Shown piece by piece: positions 1 to 5,623 of a stretch of DNA of 8,817 nt. This DNA is from Actinomycetota bacterium. Lineage in GTDB: Bacteria > Actinomycetota > Actinomycetes > Nanopelagicales > Nanopelagicaceae. The stretch spans positions 1 through 8,817 of the forward strand of contig WLEM01000015.1 of NCBI GenBank assembly GCA_009704285.1. The letters are read 5' to 3'. The position numbers and the translations under genes are program-made. The notes beneath the pieces are model-generated. The model searched no databases, was not told the origin of the DNA, and saw only the letters and a program-made list of their open reading frames with translations. Each line of letters begins with the position of its first letter. Position 1 is the stretch's first letter.

Positions 1-23
1 AGCGAAAAGGTATTGGTTATTAT

Positions 24-136
24 CGGATACCGCCTAAGTAATTCCTAACACTTCCCTAACACTTCCCTAACACTTCCCTAACACCCATAGAGACAAGGAG
101 ACACGAGTAGGGAATTATTGAGCGTAACGGTGTCCG
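24..136. repeat. Long-range inverted repeat flanking the tandem array
   Basis: CGGATACCG at 24-32 is complementary to CGGTGTCCG at 128-136 (nine pairs, one of them G-U). The two arms bracket the 11-bp repeats. The octamer GAATTATT also occurs twice in direct orientation, at 112-119 and 136-143. These could be protein-binding sites or the base of an RNA or DNA hairpin. No function can be assigned from sequence alone. Confidence 0.4.
41..83. repeat. 11-bp tandem repeat, three perfect units plus one degenerate
   Basis: The unit CTTCCCTAACA is repeated exactly three times (51-61, 62-72, 73-83), preceded by a shortened copy, ATTCCTAACA (41-50). The period of 11 bp is about one helical turn, so each unit would present the same DNA face to a protein. 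An inverted copy of the core (TAGGGAA) lies at 108-114. The array sits about 95 bp to the left of a truncated tRNA sequence, which is where arm-type integrase or excisionase sites of a tRNA-integrated element would be expected. That role is inference. The repeat itself is directly visible. Confidence 0.9.
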
Positions 137-178
137 AATTATTACAACAGAGCACGCTTAGAGACTTAACTCGGGTGG

Positions 179-220
179 CTCATAATCCGGTCGTCGTAGG
201 TTCGAGCCCTACCCGCCCCA
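179..220 (+). tRNA. 3' half of a tRNA-Met(CAT)-like gene, truncated; possible attachment site
   Basis: The segment reads as a tRNA from the anticodon loop to the discriminator base. It has loop CTCATAA with anticodon CAT (181-183), 3' anticodon strand TCCGG (186-190), variable loop (191-195), a perfect 5-bp T stem GTAGG/CCTAC (196-200 with 208-212) around loop TTCGAGC, a 3' acceptor strand CCGCCCC (213-219) and A220. The matching 5' half is missing. No GGGGCGG acceptor strand or D arm exists upstream, and the bases before the loop do not pair with TCCGG. The match therefore starts abruptly at the edge of the anticodon loop, a common crossover place for tyrosine integrases. The best reading is the duplicated 3' end of a tRNA left at the far end of an integrated element lying to the left. 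A simple tRNA pseudogene is the alternative. Confidence 0.6.
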
Positions 221-295
221 CAGATTTTGTAACTATTTTTCAACCGCGTGCCCCAATATCATTACTGACAACTTGCAACCCTATATGCACAAATT

Positions 296-307
296 AGTGG
301 TACCACT
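296..307. promoter_or_regulatory. 12-bp perfect palindrome, operator candidate
   Basis: AGTGGTACCACT is a perfect 12-bp dyad that ends 7 bp before the putative -35 hexamer of the cytochrome b5 membrane protein gene. The position suits an operator for a dimeric regulator. No regulator gene lies nearby, and the symmetry does not extend beyond six bases per arm. Confidence 0.35.
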
Positions 308-314
308 TCAATTC

Positions 315-345
315 TTGAAAATTTCACTGGTTTAAGTGTTATAGT
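315..345 (+). promoter_or_regulatory. Candidate sigma-70-type promoter for the DUF2231-cytochrome b5 gene
   Basis: TTGAAA (315-320) resembles a -35 box. TATAGT (340-345), preceded by TG at 337-338, is a good extended -10. The spacer is 19 bp, longer than ideal, but an extended -10 tolerates this. Transcription would begin around 351-353, leaving a leader of about 30 nt before the GTG start at 384. Confidence 0.45.
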
Positions 346-383
346 AAAAAAAGTTGATCGGAATCACGAAACTGGAGATATAA

Positions 384-1253
384 GTGGATTTAATTATGGG
401 TTTGCCGGTTCATCCGCTAATTAATCATGTTATTGCAGTATTGGTGCCAGTTTCAGCACTTGGCGTAATTTTACTTATCATCTTTCCAAAGCTAATTTCA
501 GCTTACTCACCACTAATTCTTATAACCCTTGTTACCTCAACCGTTGCTGGATTTGTCGCAGAAAACTCTGGTCAAGCATTAGCTAATCGAGTGGGTTATC
601 CAGGTGATCATGCCGAACAAGGTGAACGGTTATCAAAAGTGATTTTGATCTTTACAATTGTGTATCTACTCTGGTTTTTAGTTAACAAAAATATAATTCG
701 GCTAAGTAGGGGTAAAAAATCACTAGTTAAAGCTTTGAAAGTTTTACTAATTCTCACCGCTCTAGCAAGTGGCTGGCTTACCTTTTTAGTTGGGCACTCT
801 GGCGCAGCTGCAACTTGGGAGGATCGAATTGCAGCCAGTGTTGCTGAGCCACTGCCTGAAAGTAATCAGCCCGGCAATCCATCAACTGGACCAAGTACCG
901 GAAATCCATCAACTGCCAATATCACCTTGTCTTTTGCTGAAGTGAAGAAACATAATTCCAAGCAAGATTGCTGGAGCATTGTGAATGGAAAGGTTTATAA
1001 CTTAACCTCATATGTTGCAAAGCATCCAGGCGGACCTGGGGTTATCTCAAATATATGCGGGAAAGACGGAACAAATGCATTTGCAAATCAACATGGTAGT
1101 AGCTCTAAACCTAACAACACTTTGGACAGCTTTTTGCTTGGTAGTTTAAATAGCACAATTTCACAAAAACAAAGTGTGACTGTGCAACCGGTACCGAATT
1201 CTAGCGCTGGTGGCAACTCTGAAAATGGGGAGAGCCTAGAAGATGAGGATTAG
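384..1253 (+). CDS. DUF2231-type four-TM membrane protein with C-terminal cytochrome b5 heme domain
   Basis: This 289-residue protein starts at GTG 384, with GGAG at 374-377 six bases upstream; the ATG at 396 has no site at a usable distance. Residues 6-140 resemble DUF2231: an HP motif at 10-11, then four hydrophobic segments near 13-36, 40-58, 85-101 and 118-137. The loop at 101-116 is strongly basic (RLSRGKKSLVK), so by the positive-inside rule it is cytoplasmic, and both termini are predicted outside. Histidines 10, 15, 76 and 138 then all fall on the outer face. A Pro/Ser/Thr/Gly-rich linker (about 155-178) leads to a cytochrome b5 fold at about 181-255, with HPGG at 214-217 (axial His214) and a likely second ligand, His237. 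The tail is acidic. I infer an extracytoplasmic b-type heme domain tethered to a possibly redox-active membrane anchor. Electron partner and physiological role are unknown. It appears to be transcribed alone. Confidence 0.85.
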   Translation: MDLIMGLPVHPLINHVIAVLVPVSALGVILLIIFPKLISAYSPLILITLVTSTVAGFVAENSGQALANRVGYPGDHAEQGERLSKVILIFTIVYLLWFLVNKNIIRLSRGKKSLVKALKVLLILTALASGWLTFLVGHSGAAATWEDRIAASVAEPLPESNQPGNPSTGPSTGNPSTANITLSFAEVKKHNSKQDCWSIVNGKVYNLTSYVAKHPGGPGVISNICGKDGTNAFANQHGSSSKPNNTLDSFLLGSLNSTISQKQSVTVQPVPNSSAGGNSENGESLEDED

Positions 1254-1275
1254 TAGCCAAAAAATCTTTGGTTAC
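1253..1275 (+). terminator. Weak hairpin just after the cytochrome b5 gene
   Basis: Bases 1253-1261 can pair with 1267-1275 (nine pairs including one G-U), with the loop at 1262-1266, starting on the last base of the stop codon. No U-run follows, so intrinsic termination would be inefficient. It may be an RNA 3'-end stabiliser or the first stem of the structured gap that follows. Confidence 0.3.
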
Positions 1276-1330
1276 AAATTTGAGCTAGACCATTTCCACA
1301 AGGAAGCGAATCCTTACCTCACCCACTAGC

Positions 1331-1462
1331 GTGAAAAACTCAAATCAATCAGTTAAGTTTCCAAAGGCGCAACCTAAACTGGCAGGAGTATCAATTGGTG
1401 TGGCACAAATTCGTTATAAACCCTGTTTTATGCCCGACACCTACTGCCAAAATGAGGGCTAG
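1331..1462 (+). CDS. Possible 43-residue small ORF, doubtful
   Basis: A GTG-initiated frame runs 43 codons to TAG at 1460-1462, ending with RYKPCFMPDTYCQNEG and holding two cysteines (32 and 39). No Shine-Dalgarno sequence lies at a proper distance: AAGGAAG at 1300-1306 is 24 nt before the GTG, and no better in-frame start lies between. The frame is open from 1289, a length that can occur by chance. It overlaps domain 2 of the possible RNA structure, so at most one interpretation is likely to dominate. I do not recognise the peptide. It could be a leader peptide of the transporter operon or nothing. Confidence 0.15.
   Translation: MKNSNQSVKFPKAQPKLAGVSIGVAQIRYKPCFMPDTYCQNEG
1415..1420 (+). 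promoter_or_regulatory. Candidate -10 box for the transporter operon
   Basis: TATAAA is the best -10-like hexamer in the gap before the ATPase gene. At the standard 17-bp spacing the -35 position is CAATTG (1392-1397), a poor match. The element lies between the inverted arms GGTGTGGCA (1397-1405) and TGCC-CG-ACACC (1431-1441), which would suit operator control. Transcription from here would leave a leader of about 90 nt. Confidence 0.3.
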
Positions 1463-1517
1463 CCCATAGGATTTAGGCTGGTGAGCAGGTAAGTAATCGC
1501 ACTAGGGAGAATTTGAT

Positions 1518-2546
1518 TTGAGTCAAACTTTAGTCAGCCTTAAGAACGTCAGTAAATCATTTGATGATGTTCATGCAGTGGTTGATCTAAATCTAGATGT
1601 ATTTGCTGGCGAATTTTTCTCAATGCTTGGACCATCTGGCTCTGGCAAAACAACGGTTCTTAGATTAATTGCTGGCTTTGAAACTGTAAGTGCTGGAAAA
1701 ATTACAATTTCAAATAATGATGTAACAGATTTAGCACCGTTTGATAGACCAGTTAATACTGTTTTTCAGGATTACGCACTTTTCCCACATATGAGCATCC
1801 AAGAAAATGTTGAGTATGGCTTAAGGACACGTAAGGTTAAAAAAGCTGATAGAGCTAAACAAGCAGCTGATGCGATTGATTCAGTAAAGCTCTCCCATGT
1901 TGCGGCTCGATTACCCCACCAACTATCAGGTGGGCAAAGACAGAGAATTGCTCTTGCTCGAGCGTTGGTATTACGACCAAAAGTCTTACTACTTGATGAA
2001 CCACTGGGCGCTCTAGATAAGCAGCTGCGCGAGGAGATGCAGGTTGAACTGAAAAAAATTCAACGAGAGGCTGGCATTACATTTATTTTTGTCACTCATG
2101 ATCAAGAAGAGGCAATGCGTATGAGTGATCGGATTGCAGTCTTTAACGAAGGACGAGTGGAACAGATTGGCACCCCAGAGCAGGTTTATGAGACTCCAAA
2201 GACTAAATTTGTAGCCAGCTTTCTGGGAGTATCAAACCTTTTCTCAGGAGAGATAGCGAAGAAATTATTTGGCAAAGCTGAGATGGTAAACATCCGACCA
2301 GAAAAAATTAGATTACAACCATATGACTCAAAGATCGCTGCGGATGAGGTGGGAGTTAGCGGTGAGATTATTGAAGCAGCATATGTTGGTGCTAACACAA
2401 TATTTTCAATTAACACTGAATCTGGGATGCGCTTGAGCGTAACTAGATCCAACCAAGAATTACCAGATCAAATCAACCGATTTAAATCTGGTGATCGGGT
2501 ACTTGCTGTGTGGCTGAAAAGCCAGATTGCAACCATCCCGAATTAA
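1518..2546 (+). CDS. potA: ABC transporter ATPase, spermidine/putrescine (PotA) type
   Basis: This 342-residue ATPase powers the importer encoded by the next three genes. It acts on the cytoplasmic face, presumably as a dimer. Visible motifs are Walker A GPSGSGKT (38-45), Q-loop Gln84, signature LSGGQ (136-140), Walker B VLLLDEP (156-162), D-loop GALD (164-167) and H-loop His194. A C-terminal TOBE-like regulatory domain covers about 255-340, with the NIRPEKI segment (258-264) typical of the PotA/CysA/MalK group. Length is normal for PotA. The start is TTG 1518, preceded by AGGGAG at 1504-1509 at a good distance. The adjacent binding protein and permeases are all of the Pot family, which supports the assignment. 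Polyamine specificity is not determined by this subunit. Confidence 0.93.
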   Translation: MSQTLVSLKNVSKSFDDVHAVVDLNLDVFAGEFFSMLGPSGSGKTTVLRLIAGFETVSAGKITISNNDVTDLAPFDRPVNTVFQDYALFPHMSIQENVEYGLRTRKVKKADRAKQAADAIDSVKLSHVAARLPHQLSGGQRQRIALARALVLRPKVLLLDEPLGALDKQLREEMQVELKKIQREAGITFIFVTHDQEEAMRMSDRIAVFNEGRVEQIGTPEQVYETPKTKFVASFLGVSNLFSGEIAKKLFGKAEMVNIRPEKIRLQPYDSKIAADEVGVSGEIIEAAYVGANTIFSINTESGMRLSVTRSNQELPDQINRFKSGDRVLAVWLKSQIATIPN

Positions 2547-2580
2547 TCTGGCCCAAAAAAGGTCAGGCGAAAGGAAAATG

Positions 2581-3744
2581 ATGAAGGCAGGAAAGCTTGC
2601 GAAAATAAGCTTACTCGCAGTCTCTGTACTTATTATTTCTGGTTGCTCTGGAAATAATTCGGGAGTAAGCATTGAGGTACCTGATATTCCTATGCACAAA
2701 GAGCTTGGTGAATTTGAGGGTGAACTAAATATCGTTAACTGGTCTGGATTCGTTGAGCCAGCCTGGACCGATAAATTTACAGCTGACACTGGCTGCAAAG
2801 TTAAGCCACGTGTTGCGGGCACAAGTGATGAGATGGTTACATTGATGCGAACAGGTCAATATGACATTGTTTCAGCGTCAGGTGATGCTGCCCTTCGCTT
2901 AATTGTTGGTGGAGATGTTCAGCCACTAAATCTAGATTTAATCCCTAACTTCAGCGATGACATTGCTGCTGGTATGAAGGGTAATATTTACGACACCGTA
3001 AATGGCAAGCCATACGGTGTCCCAATTGGCCGTGGTGCAAATCTTCTGCAGTACAACGATGATGTAACTAAGGGTGCTCCTGCAAGCTGGGATGTTGTTT
3101 GGGAGCTAGATAGCCCATACAAAGGCAAGATCACTGCTTATGATGCGCCAATCTACATTGCTGACGCAGCTGTTTACTTGATGTATCACAAGCCAGAGTT
3201 GGGTATTAAAAACCCATATGCATTAGATAAGACTCAGTTGGATGCTGCAGTTGCGTTGCTAAAGCAACAAAACCAAATCATTGGTGAGTACTGGTCAGAT
3301 GTATTTGCTCAAATTGGTTCATTTACAGGTGGCAACACAGTTGTTGGTACTTCTTGGGAAATTTTGCGTAAGTTTGCAGCCAAAGAAAATATCAAAACAA
3401 CACTGCCAATTGAGGGATCAACTGGTTGGTATGACGCTTGGTTAGTAAGCTCAAAGACCAAGAACATTAACTGTGCATATGCATGGATGGATTACACAAG
3501 CAAAGCTGATGTAAATGGTGCAATTGCCATGAACTTTGGTATGGCGCCAGCAAATCTAGCTTTCTGTAGTTCAAGTGCAAAGGCACAAGCTCACTGCGAT
3601 GAGTACTTTGCTGAGGATGAGGAGTTTTTCAAGAAAATTTGGCCTTGGACAACTCCAATCGAAACCTGCGTAGATGGTCGCAAAGATGTTAAATGCACCA
3701 GCTTCCAGGAATGGACGAACGCATGGGCAACCATTAAAGGTTAA
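2581..3744 (+). CDS. potD: Lipoprotein solute-binding protein, PotD-like
   Basis: This is the extracytoplasmic substrate receptor of the importer (387 residues). I place the start at ATG 2581, with AAAGGA ending at 2575. ATG 2578 is too close to that site, and an upstream TTG at 2527 would overlap potA and put a charged 18-residue extension before the signal peptide. Residues 1-22 form a lipoprotein signal with lipobox ISGC (19-22), so Cys22 should be lipidated. The mature part has the PotD pattern NWSGF (53-57), SWE (258-260) and WYD (283-285), which line up by motif with E. coli PotD Trp34, Trp229 and Trp255/Asp257. The Tyr37 position is Phe57, and I see no clear match for the acidic pair at 168/171. 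Six cysteines in the mature protein (72, 298, 329, 339, 363, 372) could form disulfides. The substrate is probably a small amine or other cation; the exact ligand is uncertain. A short hairpin (2548-2553 with 2561-2566) precedes the ribosome binding site. Confidence 0.88.
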   Translation: MKAGKLAKISLLAVSVLIISGCSGNNSGVSIEVPDIPMHKELGEFEGELNIVNWSGFVEPAWTDKFTADTGCKVKPRVAGTSDEMVTLMRTGQYDIVSASGDAALRLIVGGDVQPLNLDLIPNFSDDIAAGMKGNIYDTVNGKPYGVPIGRGANLLQYNDDVTKGAPASWDVVWELDSPYKGKITAYDAPIYIADAAVYLMYHKPELGIKNPYALDKTQLDAAVALLKQQNQIIGEYWSDVFAQIGSFTGGNTVVGTSWEILRKFAAKENIKTTLPIEGSTGWYDAWLVSSKTKNINCAYAWMDYTSKADVNGAIAMNFGMAPANLAFCSSSAKAQAHCDEYFAEDEEFFKKIWPWTTPIETCVDGRKDVKCTSFQEWTNAWATIKG

Positions 3745-3755
3745 CCATTGATGTC

Positions 3756-3785
3756 TTGAGGGGATTGATTTATCAATCCCCTCAA
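3756..3785 (+). terminator. Strong intra-operon hairpin after the binding-protein gene
   Basis: Bases 3756-3769 pair perfectly with 3772-3785: 14 pairs around two unpaired bases, or more realistically 13 pairs with a TTTA tetraloop. The arm contains GAGGGGATTGAT. No T-run follows, so it is probably not a full terminator. Its place, between the binding-protein gene and the permease genes, fits a 3'-end stabiliser or partial terminator that keeps binding-protein mRNA more abundant than permease mRNA. Confidence 0.75.
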
Positions 3786-3802
3786 ACATTAAGTGAGTTT
3801 CT

Positions 3803-4684
3803 ATGTCAACACTAATCTCAACTGAGAACACTAGGCCCATATCTTCATACTTATTTAAGCGCTCAAAAGTGCGTTTAGTTGGGCTACTGGCACTTCCCAT
3901 GTTTTGGATTGTTGGCGTTTACATAGTCTCACTATTTCTGCTTTTAATTACCGCATTTTGGTTTGTTGACCCATTTACCTCACTAGTTCGCCCAGGGTTT
4001 ACACTCGAAAATTTCATTAGTATTTTTACAGTTCAAGCTTATTTAGCAACCTCGCTTCGCACTCTATTAATAGCATTAGCAGTTACTGCGCTTTGTATTT
4101 TATTTGCGGTCCCCCTTGGAATTTATATGGCAAAGATTGCTCGACCTTGGGTGAGAAATCTACTTGCAGTGGCAATTACCTTGCCGCTTTGGGCTGGTTA
4201 CTTGGTCAAGCTGATTGCTATGCGTTTGGTTTTTTCAGAGCAAGGCTTCTTTAATTGGGCGATGGCCCCCCTTGGTATTCGAGGTCCCGGATTTTCAATT
4301 CCAATTGTCATTTTAACTCTAACCTACCTTTGGTTTCCTTATATGGCACTTCCAGTCTTTACTGCAATTAGGCAAATCCCAACTAATTTATTTGATGCTT
4401 CGAGTGACTTAGGAGCAAAGGGCTTTTTTACAATTTATCGTGTAGTTCTACCTTTAATTGTGCCGGCAATAATTGCTGGCTCGGTGTTTACTTTCTCATT
4501 AAGCCTTGGTGATTATCTAGCTGCCAGATTTACCGGCGGTAAGACTCAAATGATTGGCAGCATTATTGCCTCTAACATTAATTTGAATCCTCCCGTTGCT
4601 GCTGCTTTCTCCATGGTTCCAATCGCATTTGTTGTGATTTATTTGGTTGTTGCTCGTCGCACTGGGTCATTGGAGCGAATGTAA
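3803..4684 (+). CDS. potB: ABC transporter permease, PotB type
   Basis: This 293-residue inner-membrane subunit is one half of the translocation channel. About six hydrophobic segments are visible: roughly 25-52, 85-110, 118-140, 164-186, 215-238 and 265-284. The EAA loop that docks on the ATPase appears as DASSDLGAKGF at 198-208, followed by the LP of VVLPLIVP. The sequence LSLGDYLAARFTGG (233-246) is typical of PotB-like permeases. The ATG at 3803 has only a weak ribosome binding site (AAGTGAG, 3791-3797) and follows the strong hairpin by 17 nt, so translation may be tuned below that of the binding protein. The downstream permease begins one base after the stop, implying translational coupling. 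Confidence 0.9.
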   Translation: MSTLISTENTRPISSYLFKRSKVRLVGLLALPMFWIVGVYIVSLFLLLITAFWFVDPFTSLVRPGFTLENFISIFTVQAYLATSLRTLLIALAVTALCILFAVPLGIYMAKIARPWVRNLLAVAITLPLWAGYLVKLIAMRLVFSEQGFFNWAMAPLGIRGPGFSIPIVILTLTYLWFPYMALPVFTAIRQIPTNLFDASSDLGAKGFFTIYRVVLPLIVPAIIAGSVFTFSLSLGDYLAARFTGGKTQMIGSIIASNINLNPPVAAAFSMVPIAFVVIYLVVARRTGSLERM

Positions 4685-4685
4685 G

Positions 4686-5498
4686 ATGCTGCAATTATCA
4701 AGAGCAACAAAAGCGGTACTACTAGCCATAGTGGCTCTAATCCTTATTTTTATGTACACCCCGCTGGTGGTTTTGATATTAAATTCATTTAATCAGGCCC
4801 AAATTTCTAGTTGGCCAATTGAAGGCTACTCTTTTAAGTGGTGGAAATTTGCTGCCACCTACGAACCAATTAAGGCAGCACTTCTAAACTCCGTATTGGT
4901 TGCAACTGGGGCGATGGTAATTGCATCGATTCTTGGCACCTTAGTAGCTTTTGCTTTGAAAGGTTTTGATTTTTTTGGTAAAGGAACAGTAAATCTCTTA
5001 GTAGTTCTACCTATCGCACTTCCTGGAGTGGTAACTGGTGTTGCCTTCAGCAATACTTACAACAGCTTTTTGTCACCTATTGGATTTGATATTGGCTACT
5101 TTGGCATGATCGTTGCTCACGCTACTTTCTGTATTGTGATGGTTTTCAATAATGTATTTGCCAGGCTTAAACGAATGAATCCAAATTTGCAGGAAGCGTC
5201 GGCTGATTTAGGAGCTGGCTTATGGCAAACCTTTAGATTAGTTACCTTTCCGCAATTTAGGACCTCATTTATGGCAGGAGCTCTCCTGGCCTTTGCTTTA
5301 AGTTTTGATGAAGTGGTCGTAACAATATTTACCGCTCCGCCTGGTGTTGATACTTTGCCACTATGGATATTGAAGGAGATGGCAAGACCTAACCAAGGAA
5401 GCGTAGTTAATGTAGTTGCTACAGTCGTTATTCTTTTGTCCCTGATTCCGGTCTATGTTTCACAAAGACTCACCAGGGCTCAAGAAGAAAATCGCTAA
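4686..5498 (+). CDS. potC: ABC transporter permease, PotC type
   Basis: This second permease of the importer has 270 residues, normal for PotC. I take ATG 4686, one base after the potB stop, with GGAG at 4672-4675. A longer in-frame reading from TTG 4647 would overlap potB by 38 nt and add 13 residues without family support. Hydrophobic segments fall near 11-33, 66-91, 103-122, 138-158, 195-216 and 240-259. The EAA loop is QEASADLGAGLWQTF (169-183), followed by FPQF, and SFDEVVV (206-212) is a PotC hallmark. It pairs with the preceding permease to form the heterodimeric channel. The operon order here is ATPase, binding protein, permease, permease, whereas in E. coli potABCD the binding protein is last. 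Confidence 0.9.
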   Translation: MLQLSRATKAVLLAIVALILIFMYTPLVVLILNSFNQAQISSWPIEGYSFKWWKFAATYEPIKAALLNSVLVATGAMVIASILGTLVAFALKGFDFFGKGTVNLLVVLPIALPGVVTGVAFSNTYNSFLSPIGFDIGYFGMIVAHATFCIVMVFNNVFARLKRMNPNLQEASADLGAGLWQTFRLVTFPQFRTSFMAGALLAFALSFDEVVVTIFTAPPGVDTLPLWILKEMARPNQGSVVNVVATVVILLSLIPVYVSQRLTRAQEENR

Positions 5499-5571
5499 CT
5501 GAGATTTGTTTTCAAAATTCAAAAATAGGAAGTTAGGACTTAATCCTCGCTCTTTAGACAGATTTAACCAA

Positions 5572-5594
5572 TAGGGTTTGCCCTACAGGTTTTT
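5572..5594 (+). terminator. Weak intrinsic terminator candidate after the transporter operon
   Basis: TAGGG (5572-5576) pairs with CCCTA (5581-5585) around a TTTG loop. Four bases later there is a run of five T (5590-5594). The short stem and the gap before the T-run make this a weak terminator, so read-through into the methyltransferase gene is plausible. I see no convincing promoter between 5499 and 5623. Confidence 0.4.
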
Positions 5595-5623
5595 CTACCA
5601 AATAAAACAAAGGACTTGTTAAA

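Larger units (their letters stand above)
1278..1465 (+). ncRNA. Candidate structured leader upstream of the ABC transporter operon
   Basis: This gap contains two nested sets of complementary segments. Domain 1: ATTTGAG (1278-1284) with CTCAAAT (1339-1345); inside it GCTAG (1284-1288, sharing one base) with CTAGC (1326-1330), and AAGGA (1300-1304) with TCCTT (1311-1315). Domain 2: TGGCAG (1380-1385) with CTGCCA (1444-1449); inside it GGTGT (1397-1401) with ACACC (1437-1441), GGCA (1402-1405) with TGCC (1431-1434), and TAAA (1417-1420) with TTTA (1427-1430). A perfect palindrome GGGCTAGCCC (1456-1465) follows. The arrangement suggests a cis-regulatory RNA, but I could not match it to any riboswitch class I know. 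A good -10-like TATAAA at 1415-1420 inside domain 2 offers a different reading: a promoter flanked by operator half-sites. The function is unproven. Confidence 0.3.

Noticed and set aside
41..83. CRISPR array
   Set aside because: The units are 11 bp and directly adjacent, with no spacers.
146..220. Intact tRNA gene or tmRNA ending at 220
   Set aside because: No GGGGCGG 5' acceptor strand, no D arm and no pairing anticodon strand upstream. No tmRNA-like 5' end or tag reading frame is visible.
1380..1465. Known riboswitch class (glycine, TPP, THF, guanidine, cobalamin)
   Set aside because: The conserved core strings of these classes are not present. The segment is kept only as an unclassified structured candidate.
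2527..2580. TTG 2527 as start of the binding-protein gene
   Set aside because: It overlaps potA and adds a charged extension that would spoil the lipoprotein signal. ATG 2581 has a well placed AAAGGA.
2460..2822. Minus-strand reading frame opposite the potA/potD junction
   Set aside because: It lies antisense to two clear genes, shows no recognisable domain, and is explained as a shadow of their codon pattern. The same applies to 2186-2452, 3571-3900, 4859-5053 and 5554-5784.
4647..4685. TTG 4647 as start of the second permease
   Set aside because: It overlaps potB by 38 nt and adds unsupported residues. ATG 4686 follows the potB stop by one base.
5553..5583. Promoter for the methyltransferase using TAGACA as -35
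   Set aside because: At the required spacing the -10 position reads TTGCCC, and TAGGGT lies only 11 bp downstream of the -35, so no acceptable pair is formed.
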